Origin: Roseburia sp.
Lineage (GTDB): Bacteria > Bacillota > Clostridia > Lachnospirales > Lachnospiraceae
Direction of reading: 5' to 3'
NCBI GenBank assembly: GCA_017621905.1
Contig: JAGASC010000145.1
Span: 1 to 6,317, forward strand
Length of the DNA stretch: 6,317 nt
Under the pieces are notes generated by a model. That model made no database searches, had not been told where the DNA came from, and saw nothing but the letters and a program-made list of their open reading frames with translations. The translations under genes were made by a program, and so were the position numbers. Shown piece by piece: positions 1-4,762 of this stretch (the first letter of the stretch is position 1; every line of letters starts with the position of its first letter).

Positions 1-1
1 A

Positions 2-547
2 AATTACAATGATTTTCTGGAAAAACTGAACCTGTGCATACGCAAGCTCTATATGGCACTCCGAAAGGATGGGCGCCTTGCCGTCCTTGTGGGGGACATC
101 CGCTCGCAGGGAAAGTTTTATTCCATACAGCACGATATGATGCGCATGGGGGATTTTGAATCGTTTCTGGTCAAGGGACAGTTCAACTGTGTCTCTGACT
201 CCAGACGCTATGCAAAACCCTTTATTCCCATTGTCACGGAATACCTTCTGCTCTTACATAAAAAGGATGTCCTGATGATACCGTACCACTATGCAAAGGA
301 AAACTATTTCTCCATTGAGGATACGGACCTTACCGCATTGACCTGGCATCACCTGATCCGGATGACCTTTGAGAGCCGCGGCGGCCAGATGGCACTCGCA
401 GAGCTTTATGTGTGCCTGGCCTCCCATCCGAAGGCAAAGAAAAATTCACATTTCCGGGAGCGCATCCGTGCAACCATTTATGAACACAAAGACCAGTACA
501 TTTCCTGTGGGAACGGCAGTTACCGCCTGTCCTATCAGGTCGCATAG
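2..547 (+). CDS. DNA methyltransferase (N6-adenine/N4-cytosine type), C-terminal part, with winged-helix-like tail
   Basis: The reading frame is open from the first bases, so the true start and the catalytic (D/N/S)PPY motif lie upstream of the window. 181 residues are visible. The first part reads as the segment that follows motif IV in N6/N4 DNA methyltransferases: FLEKLNLCIRKLYMALRKDG, then the strand LAVLVGDIR, then a pattern ending in TEYLLLLHKKD, which matches the usual 'hEyilvfkK' strand. No FxGxG SAM motif follows, so motif I should also lie upstream. From about nt 326 to the stop there is a separate 70-residue domain (LTWHHLIRMTFESRGGQMAL, then RERIRATIYEH and GNGSYRLSY) resembling the HARE-HTH/winged-helix domains attached to restriction-modification proteins. 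That domain call is an inference from pattern. The stop codon overlaps the next gene's AGGAGG. The likely role is modification of element or host DNA. The target sequence, and whether a partner nuclease exists, cannot be judged here. Confidence 0.8.
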   Translation, partial: NYNDFLEKLNLCIRKLYMALRKDGRLAVLVGDIRSQGKFYSIQHDMMRMGDFESFLVKGQFNCVSDSRRYAKPFIPIVTEYLLLLHKKDVLMIPYHYAKENYFSIEDTDLTALTWHHLIRMTFESRGGQMALAELYVCLASHPKAKKNSHFRERIRATIYEHKDQYISCGNGSYRLSYQVA

Positions 548-557
548 GAGGAATTTT

Positions 558-809
558 ATGATTCTCAAATGGAAAAACCGACAATTATCTAAAAATAAAA
601 AGCCGCACATCTGCATTACCGCCAGTCTTCTTGGCATACTGAAGCCGGGAATGCCTGCCGTTTATCTTTACAACGGCGAGCTGATCCGTACCAGTGCTGT
701 CAAAAGTATTCTGGAGGAAACGCCGGAACATGTCCGCTTTGAAACCCAGAACAGCATTTACACGATTTCCTGCGACGCAACGCCGACAGATGCGGTAAAT
801 GCCGCTTAA
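558..809 (+). CDS. Small conserved mobile-element protein, 83 aa, function unknown
   Basis: The ATG at 558 is chosen because a consensus AGGAGG (546-551), overlapping the upstream stop codon, sits 6 nt before it. The longer same-frame ORF beginning at 369 lies inside the methyltransferase gene and is not needed. The protein starts with a basic stretch (KWKNRQLSKNKK). A short beta-rich core follows: AVYLYNGELIRTSAVKSILE, then VRFETQNSIYTI. The pattern 'NGELIRTS...V.FET.NS.Y.I' looks like a small SH3-like barrel of the kind seen in proteins of Clostridia ICEs; this fold idea is inference only. There is no signal peptide or membrane segment. It is almost certainly co-transcribed with the methyltransferase, since only 10 nt separate them. 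I do not recognise a function. Confidence 0.75.
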   Translation: MILKWKNRQLSKNKKPHICITASLLGILKPGMPAVYLYNGELIRTSAVKSILEETPEHVRFETQNSIYTISCDATPTDAVNAA

Positions 810-820
810 ACAATCACCAG

Positions 821-846
821 GGGCTGTCTGCAAAGGCAGCCCTTTT
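821..846 (+). terminator. Intergenic hairpin plus T4, possible weak terminator or attenuator
   Basis: The arms GGGCTGTC (821-828) and GGCAGCCC (835-842) form an 8-bp stem with one G-T pair and a 6-nt loop, followed directly by TTTT (843-846). The T-run is short and the next gene's AAGGAGG begins only 5 nt later, so it is more likely a partial terminator, an mRNA stability element or a polarity modulator than an operon end. An alternative small hairpin, CCTTT (841-845) with AAAGG (850-854), would reuse the last two bases of the stem and cover part of the Shine-Dalgarno. Confidence 0.45.
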
Positions 847-862
847 GAAAAAGGAGGTTCTT

Positions 863-1408
863 ATGGACACAGCCAAGCTTTCCATGGAGGAGCTGCGTTC
901 CCAGCTGCTTTCCCTGTTAGGGACACTGCAGGCGAACCGGGAAAAGGTTCCCCTGGACATTCTGAAAACCAGATACAAAAAGGGCTATGACGATTTATGC
1001 CAAAGGCTGCGCTGCTGCGCTTCCGAATATGCCAGGCAGCTGACGCTATCCGGCATCCGGATACACAGGGATTATCTGGAGGAAGGCGTTTCCCGTGTGG
1101 AGCGCCTCATCAAAACTTCCGGTATCCTGAAAGAACTTTCCTGCGATATTTACAAAACGTGGGACATGGATGCCTTTGAGCACCACTGCAGCCAGTTTCG
1201 GACGACACTTTTAACGGAAATGGATCATTTCTACCGGGAATATCCCGGAATCTATATTACAAAGGAATGTCTGGAAAATCCAGATACGCTGCCTCTGCTG
1301 TACAGCCCGGTAAACCACTGTGTCTTCATAAACGACACATGGATACCATTGGAAGACTATCAAAAAAGCCTATCGACAAATAACAAAAATCAGACGCCTG
1401 ATGCCTGA
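863..1408 (+). CDS. Hypothetical protein, 181 aa, cytosolic, mostly helical
   Basis: The ATG at 863 is preferred to the in-frame TTG at 845 because AAGGAGG (851-857) lies 5 nt before it; a start at 845 would place the Shine-Dalgarno inside the gene. The N-terminal half is rich in Leu, Glu, Lys and Arg and reads as amphipathic helices (MEELRSQLLSLLGTLQANRE, later VSRVERLIKTSGILKEL). The C-terminal part contains a more globular segment (FYREYPGIYITKECLENP, then LYSPVNHCVFINDTWIPLED) and a short polar tail. There are no transmembrane segments, signal peptide or catalytic motif I recognise. Scattered Cys residues do not form a clear metal site. It lies in the small-protein operon, 18 nt before the next gene. 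I cannot assign a function or a named family. Confidence 0.8.
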   Translation: MDTAKLSMEELRSQLLSLLGTLQANREKVPLDILKTRYKKGYDDLCQRLRCCASEYARQLTLSGIRIHRDYLEEGVSRVERLIKTSGILKELSCDIYKTWDMDAFEHHCSQFRTTLLTEMDHFYREYPGIYITKECLENPDTLPLLYSPVNHCVFINDTWIPLEDYQKSLSTNNKNQTPDA

Positions 1409-1426
1409 ATTACGGAGGAAAATCAA

Positions 1427-2026
1427 ATGAGTTTAGAAATAAAACGCCTGATTGACAGGCAGATACACACAATTACTTTGACGGAGGAGGAACTGGAACA
1501 AGCATACCGCATCAAGGAGCGGCGCTATCTGGAAGAGGATTTCGCCAATACGCTGGCAGATACGGCACAGAATCCAGATACCAGATTCCATTCCGGTCAT
1601 CTGGAGGAATTTCCGGAACTTACGGACTGGCTCTGCGAATGCTTCGACCATTTCTATGATGCCAACATAAGCCACAATGACCTGATGGAGCTTACTGTCA
1701 ACCACTTGCACCACGCCTGCCTGACGCCGGAATTTTTTACCTGGCTCGCTTTGAAAGCGCCTGCCTTCTGTAAAGGTCTGGAAAAACAGCCGCAGGACTG
1801 TGAAAAGAACTGCTCCCGCTATTACCGCTGTTCTGACATTACTATGGCAGATGAACGGAGTAAGCGCTGGGAAACCCTGTCCTCTCTGCTTGCCATGCAC
1901 ATACATGGCGGCTGCACCTGCAGCGAAGGTTCAGAGGAGGCACAGTGCCCTGCAGCAAAATATCTGCATGGCGAATGGGACATCTCTGAATTTTTCCATT
2001 CGGAAGAAAGACAGGAGGCGGCCTGA
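1427..2026 (+). CDS. Hypothetical Cys/His-rich protein, 199 aa, candidate metal-binding
   Basis: GGAGG at 1414-1418 sits 8 nt before the ATG. The N-terminus (ITLTEEELEQAYRIKERRYL, then EEDF) follows a pattern I associate with small proteins of Clostridia mobile elements. The middle is acidic and aromatic (LTDWLCECFDHFYDANISHN). The C-terminal half is unusually Cys-rich: C115, then C125, C129 and C135 (CEKNCSRYYRC), then C163, C165 and C174 with nearby His158 and His160. This spacing suggests two possible metal-binding clusters, either zinc or iron-sulfur, but it matches no canonical finger I can name. The gene ends in TGATG, overlapping the start of the next gene by one base, which implies translational coupling. 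Function unknown; metal binding is inferred from the Cys pattern only. Confidence 0.8.
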   Translation: MSLEIKRLIDRQIHTITLTEEELEQAYRIKERRYLEEDFANTLADTAQNPDTRFHSGHLEEFPELTDWLCECFDHFYDANISHNDLMELTVNHLHHACLTPEFFTWLALKAPAFCKGLEKQPQDCEKNCSRYYRCSDITMADERSKRWETLSSLLAMHIHGGCTCSEGSEEAQCPAAKYLHGEWDISEFFHSEERQEAA

Positions 2027-2439
2027 TGAAAAAGCTGGAGAAGATAAAAGAGCAAATCCTTGCCATCATTCAGAAGGAAGAAAGTAAAACCCGGTCTGAA
2101 CTGGAAGTATTATCCAGAAAGCAACAGAACAATATGGACTTTTACGGTATCGGTGGGCCTTACCAGCGTTATGAGCATGCCATTGAGCGCAGACGAAACC
2201 ATTTATCCGAGCTGGAAGCTTTACGGAAAACACAAGCTTCCGTGGTTGTTTTAGAATCTCTGCGGCTGTACGGATACTTCTGCCCTTCCTGCAATGAAAA
2301 AATTTACCTGCAGGACAAAAATCCTGAAACGGTGGACTGTCCAATCTGCAGCCGCAGGATTTACAAAGATGGCGCTTACACGGAATGGAATGTGCAAAAA
2401 AACAGCAGATATACCTGTCTGCACAGACATGATACCTGA
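2026..2439 (+). CDS. Coiled-coil plus zinc-ribbon protein, 137 aa
   Basis: The ATG at 2026 shares its A with the upstream stop (TGATG), and AGGAGG at 2013-2018 provides the ribosome site inside the end of the preceding gene. Residues 1-80 are highly charged and helical (KKLEKIKEQILAIIQKEESK, later IERRRNHLSELEALRK), consistent with a coiled coil. Residues 86-108 carry a classic zinc-ribbon pair, CPSC (C86, C89) and CPIC (C105, C108), with a 15-residue spacer containing the usual short hairpin. The layout resembles small nucleic-acid-binding or adaptor proteins with a ribbon at the C-terminus. DNA or RNA binding is inference from the ribbon alone. The tail (NVQKNSRYTCLHRHDT) holds a further Cys and two His. 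The partner is presumably the coupled upstream protein, judging only by the overlap. Confidence 0.85.
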   Translation: MKKLEKIKEQILAIIQKEESKTRSELEVLSRKQQNNMDFYGIGGPYQRYEHAIERRRNHLSELEALRKTQASVVVLESLRLYGYFCPSCNEKIYLQDKNPETVDCPICSRRIYKDGAYTEWNVQKNSRYTCLHRHDT

Positions 2440-2456
2440 GAAAGGGGGATTACCAG

Positions 2457-3011
2457 ATGGCATTATACAAAAAACTGGATTTATGGTCCGTCACGGACGG
2501 CCTGGACAAAATGATGGACTATTGCTTCAATGGAAATGAAAAGGACAGCCCGTACTGGGACTATTACTACGACCAGATTAACGAATTATGCAACATGGCA
2601 TCTGACCTGTACATGGAGCTGGACGATTTGAAAAGCAGGCTCTGGTATCAGATGCCTGCAAAGAAGATTGCCTTCTGCGAGGAGGACGACAGCAGCCAAA
2701 CTGCTATCGCCTGGTTCAACACCGCTGCGGCAATGCTGGCGGACACCGACATGGCAGAGCTTCTGGAGCATGAAAATATCTACTGCGCAGATTTGTATGA
2801 AGAAAAGCAGAAACGGATTACAGCCTTGAACCGCCTGACCAAGCAGCAGCAAATGTTCCTCTATACAGAGGTTCTGGGGTTCATTACCCGGTATCTGGAA
2901 CTTTCTGCTGCGTTTGACACGATTGAGGCTGTGATCACCGAACTGGATTACCACCAGTCTGCCATAGCACATAAGAATGGTGTCACACTGCCGCAGGCGG
3001 CTTATGTTTAA
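2457..3011 (+). CDS. Hypothetical acidic helical protein, 184 aa
   Basis: The ATG at 2457 follows a G-rich site (AAAGGGGG, 2441-2448) 8 nt upstream, an atypical but workable Shine-Dalgarno compared with the AGGAGG of its neighbours. The protein is strongly acidic and aromatic near the N-terminus (MMDYCFNGNEKDSPYWDYYY, residues 19-38). The rest is mainly helical, with a conserved-looking stretch LTKQQQMFLYTEVLGFITRY (127-146) followed by LELSAAFDTIEAVITELDYH. No enzyme motif, signal peptide or membrane segment is visible. It sits between the zinc-ribbon gene (17-nt gap) and the Cys-rich 78-aa gene (26-nt gap), all in one transcription unit. I do not recognise the family. The acidic surface could suit a protein partner or DNA mimicry, but nothing in the sequence tests this. 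Confidence 0.8.
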   Translation: MALYKKLDLWSVTDGLDKMMDYCFNGNEKDSPYWDYYYDQINELCNMASDLYMELDDLKSRLWYQMPAKKIAFCEEDDSSQTAIAWFNTAAAMLADTDMAELLEHENIYCADLYEEKQKRITALNRLTKQQQMFLYTEVLGFITRYLELSAAFDTIEAVITELDYHQSAIAHKNGVTLPQAAYV

Positions 3012-3037
3012 TTCTATCAGTCTGAGGAGGCAAAAGC

Positions 3038-3274
3038 ATGACAAACAAAAAGCAACCCATAAAATGCAGCGAATGCCAATACTGCAGCGGAATCCGTCCC
3101 AGAGGCAATACCCGGACAAATTTCTCCTGCAGTCATCCGGATCAGCGCTACATCAATGATTATTTCATTCAGAAAGGACTTCGGAAAATGCCCGGTTTTC
3201 TTGGATTTGGAGCTGTCTATTCTGATACAGTTCCATTGAAAACATCACCTGCATGGTGTCCGAAGAAAAAGTAA
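3038..3274 (+). CDS. Small Cys-rich putative zinc-binding protein, 78 aa
   Basis: GAGGAGG at 3024-3030 lies 7 nt before the ATG. The layout is C10-x2-C13-x2-C16, then C31-x-H33 (FSCSHPDQRYINDYF), a conserved-looking middle (MPGFLGFG), and a last Cys in KTSPAWCPKKK (C74). I recognise this arrangement (CxxCxxC...FxCxHPDQxYIxDYF...KTSPxWCP) as a small conserved protein frequent in mobile elements and genomes of gut Clostridia, with no established function known to me. The Cys and His spacing strongly suggests a structural zinc site. The size is what I expect for this family, so the gene looks intact. It is the last gene before a strong terminator 12 nt downstream, which makes it the end of the left operon. 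Confidence 0.85.
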   Translation: MTNKKQPIKCSECQYCSGIRPRGNTRTNFSCSHPDQRYINDYFIQKGLRKMPGFLGFGAVYSDTVPLKTSPAWCPKKK

Positions 3275-3285
3275 TGCAATTACCT

Positions 3286-3314
3286 GAGCCGGCTGTTATC
3301 AGTCGGCTCTTTTT
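3286..3314 (+). terminator. Strong intrinsic terminator ending the left operon
   Basis: GAGCCGGCTG (3286-3295) pairs with CAGTCGGCTC (3300-3309) as a 10-bp stem with one G-T pair and a TTAT loop. TTTTT (3310-3314) follows immediately. It lies 12 nt after the stop of the 78-aa gene and 22 nt before the next promoter, so it separates the two modules. Confidence 0.92.
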
Positions 3315-3335
3315 CTATATTTTGTGTTTATTTGT

Positions 3336-3364
3336 TTGACTATATCTATATATAGTGGTATAAT
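3336..3364 (+). promoter_or_regulatory. Near-consensus sigma-A promoter driving the right module
   Basis: TTGACT (3336-3341) and a perfect TATAAT (3359-3364) are separated by exactly 17 bp. A TGG one base before the -10 gives it a partly extended character. The spacer and upstream DNA are very AT-rich, unlike the coding regions. The expected transcription start is near 3371. This is the only convincing promoter I see in the window. Confidence 0.88.
3340..3355. promoter_or_regulatory. Possible operator: inverted repeat inside the promoter spacer
   Basis: CTATAT (3340-3345) and ATATAG (3350-3355) form a 6-bp inverted repeat around CTAT, lying between the -35 and -10. A repressor bound here would block the promoter. 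The repeat is pure A/T plus one C-G pair, so in this AT-rich stretch it could easily be chance. No regulator gene is in the window to pair with it. Confidence 0.25.
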
Positions 3365-3370
3365 CATTTT

Positions 3371-3476
3371 GTTATTGAATTTGTGCCATCCCAAAAGGGA
3401 AATCACACGTTGTTTAAGTTTGTACGAAGTCAGAACGTATAGAGCGTCAGCCGCTCTATGCCTTCTGGCTTTTTTA
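3371..3476 (+). ncRNA. Structured leader or small RNA of about 105 nt, unassigned family
   Basis: The start is the expected initiation point of the 3336-3364 promoter and the end is the terminator T-tract, so both ends are predicted, not observed. The first structure pairs TGTG (3382-3385) with CACA (3404-3407), has a symmetric 3x3 internal loop (CCA/AAT), and an inner stem TCCC-AAAA-GGGA (3389-3400). An unpaired linker (about 3411-3423) follows, then the long terminator hairpin. No ORF with a ribosome site fits inside. It could be a free-standing small RNA, for example a regulator of the element, or the leader of the downstream genes with read-through control. I do not recognise it as a known riboswitch, T-box or other named RNA family. 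Confidence 0.55.
3427..3475 (+). terminator. Long intrinsic terminator 55 nt downstream of the predicted transcription start
   Basis: AAGTCAGAA (3427-3435) pairs with TTCTGGCTT (3463-3471) as 9 bp with one T-G pair. After a single C-C mismatch, GTATAGAGCG (3437-3446) pairs with CGCTCTATGC (3452-3461) as 10 bp, with loop TCAGC. The stem runs into TTTTTT (3470-3475). Its place between a strong promoter and the next gene suggests premature termination or the 3' end of a small RNA. Confidence 0.88.
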
Positions 3477-3498
3477 TTTGCGGCAGGTGCTGCACGTT

Positions 3499-3549
3499 AG
3501 CAGGAATTGTATCGGATACTCCGTATCCCGTATGACTCCTGTTTTTTTT
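3499..3549 (+). terminator. Second terminator with eight-T tract, candidate attenuator
   Basis: CAGGA (3501-3505) pairs with TCCTG (3537-3541). After one mismatch, a weaker A/T and G-T-rich segment (3507-3512 with 3530-3535) continues the stem, then after another mismatch GGATAC (3514-3519) pairs with GTATCC (3523-3528) around a TCC loop. Eight Ts follow (3542-3549). The stem is less regular than the preceding terminator, which would suit conditional read-through. Alternative pairings exist: CTGC (3490-3493) with GCAG (3500-3503), and TCCCGT (3526-3531) with ACGGGA (3555-3560). Confidence 0.7.
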
Positions 3550-3569
3550 ATGCAACGGGAAAGGAGGCT

Positions 3570-3641
3570 ATGAGAAAGGATTCCGTACAAATCAATGATA
3601 ATCCACAAGAAAAGGAGATGAATGAAATATGCACTATTTAA
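3570..3641 (+). CDS. Putative 23-aa leader peptide overlapping the next gene
   Basis: An ATG at 3570 follows AAAGGAGG (3560-3567), the best Shine-Dalgarno in this region, though with only 2 nt of spacing. The 23-codon frame (MRKDSVQINDNPQEKEMNEI, then three more residues) ends at 3641, 13 nt inside the 373-aa gene that starts at 3629. It begins 20 nt after the second terminator. No codon run for a single amino acid is seen, so classic amino-acid attenuation is unlikely. The peptide is hydrophilic and has no signal or toxin-like features. The overlap suggests translational coupling: ribosomes finishing here could restart at 3629. It may be a genuine short gene, a translational leader, or chance, since one good ribosome site and a 23-codon frame are modest evidence. 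Confidence 0.45.
   Translation: MRKDSVQINDNPQEKEMNEICTI
3610..3617 (+). promoter_or_regulatory. Ribosome binding site AAAAGGAG deciding the 3629 start
   Basis: AAAAGGAG at 3610-3617 is 11 nt before the ATG at 3629, longer than the 5-8 nt used elsewhere in the window. An out-of-frame ATG at 3622 is better spaced (4 nt) but opens only an 11-residue frame that stops at 3657. Initiation at 3629 may therefore be weak, or helped by ribosomes leaving the leader ORF. Confidence 0.6.
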
Positions 3642-4750
3642 CCCTTGTCACTGCTGAAATTCCTAATCTGGAAGCGGATTTACAGACCAATCAGGAAATA
3701 GCGAAGCACATTACAGCATTAGAACAGGAAAGAAAAAATTATACGGAAGGGCCGCCTGTCATACTGTCTCTTGCACTGGAAGCGTGCAACAGCCGTCGGG
3801 ATACCTTCTCAAGAGCTATAACCGATTTTGTTGCGCAATCTTTGGAACGCTATTATGCAGGAACCGACAATCCGGATTATTTGGAATTTTGGGATCAAAC
3901 AGAAGCTTTACAATCTGGTTATCTGGGTCACATTGACTGCATCAGGCTGCCGGAAGGACGTATTATTCCAGTATACAGCCACCCTGTCGTAAACCATTTT
4001 ACTATTAGAGACGGCAAGGTCTATCAATGCCATGCAGGACCATTAAAGCATGAGAAACGCACAAAGCGTGCAAAACGCATGAAAGCACTTCCCAACTACC
4101 CTATAAGCAAGTTATTTCCCAGCATTGCATCCTTTGCAGAAGATTATTATGGCTACACCTATCATAAAGAGCAGAATGCCTACGGCTATTATTACAACCC
4201 GGATGCCTTCTATGATTACTATTCCATTGGAGGACGCTGGCAGGATCTCTTTCTGGTAAAGGACAGCTGCACCGAATGCTCCATCGGGGAAAGGAGCTGT
4301 TCCAGAGAAGAAATTCCCGCTCCCGAAGGCTACAAATGGGTATGCGCCGCCAGAAAAAAAGATATTGAATGGCAGGCTATCCGTGACTGGCATCTTCAGC
4401 AGGCAAAGAACCGCTTCCGGAGTCTGGAGAAATTATTCCTGACCGGAGAGCGGGACAAAGACATCTACGGAATTACCACGGCGGACGGCATTTACTTAAA
4501 CGGCAGACTGCTTTACCAAAAAGGGGACAGTGAAAAGGAATACCTGTCACGCCATGGCTATGACGATATCCCACGCTATCCCGCTTACTTCTATGCCTTT
4601 CTGGGCGAGAACGGATGGCAGTCAGTTGATGACATTGTAACAGAGAGTGGAAATGAAACTATTAAGAACAACTGGCAGCAAACACTGGAGGATTACCTTG
4701 ATTCCCTTGCAGATGATACGGTTCTAATCGGTGTGGACTGCCACATGTAA
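3629..4750 (+). CDS. Phage/plasmid-type uncharacterized protein with YxIGGRW signature, 373 aa
   Basis: The start is the ATG at 3629 (MHYLTLVTAEIP), a plausible first beta strand for this family. Residues 1-110 are largely helical. Residues 140-151 form a basic patch (KHEKRTKRAKRM). Residues 189-204 (YNPDAFYDYYSIGGRW) carry the signature I associate with uncharacterized proteins of phages, plasmids and ICEs, usually 'NPxAxxDWYxIGGRW'. A Cys group (C214, C217, C224, C239) follows closely and may bind metal. The C-terminus, with W349 and the ending TVLIGVDCHM, matches the 'W...VDcHi' end of the same group, so the protein appears full length. The first half is more AT-rich than the neighbouring genes. 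It is followed by ligA after 12 nt in the same transcription unit. Biochemical function is unknown; linkage to a ligase hints at DNA metabolism but does not show it. Confidence 0.85.
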   Translation: MHYLTLVTAEIPNLEADLQTNQEIAKHITALEQERKNYTEGPPVILSLALEACNSRRDTFSRAITDFVAQSLERYYAGTDNPDYLEFWDQTEALQSGYLGHIDCIRLPEGRIIPVYSHPVVNHFTIRDGKVYQCHAGPLKHEKRTKRAKRMKALPNYPISKLFPSIASFAEDYYGYTYHKEQNAYGYYYNPDAFYDYYSIGGRWQDLFLVKDSCTECSIGERSCSREEIPAPEGYKWVCAARKKDIEWQAIRDWHLQQAKNRFRSLEKLFLTGERDKDIYGITTADGIYLNGRLLYQKGDSEKEYLSRHGYDDIPRYPAYFYAFLGENGWQSVDDIVTESGNETIKNNWQQTLEDYLDSLADDTVLIGVDCHM

Positions 4751-4762
4751 GGAGGAAAACGC

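Noticed and set aside
369..557. Upstream extension of the 83-aa gene
   Set aside because: The extension overlaps the methyltransferase in another frame, while AGGAGG at 546-551 clearly points to the ATG at 558.
845..862. TTG start for the 181-aa gene
   Set aside because: It has no ribosome site of its own and would place the AAGGAGG at 851-857 inside the coding region. The ATG at 863 is correctly spaced.
1433..1906. 157-aa open frame on the minus strand
   Set aside because: It is opposite the 199-aa gene, with no promoter or ribosome site and no recognisable motif.
2586..3119. 177-aa open frame on the minus strand
   Set aside because: It is antisense to the 184-aa gene and the start of the 78-aa gene, both with good ribosome sites. 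Its composition is Cys/Leu-rich shadow-like and no family is recognised.
3271..3283. Inverted repeat GTAATgcaATTAC at the end of the 78-aa gene
   Set aside because: It is only 5 bp, overlaps the stop codon, has no T-tract, and sits just before a much stronger terminator. Probably chance.
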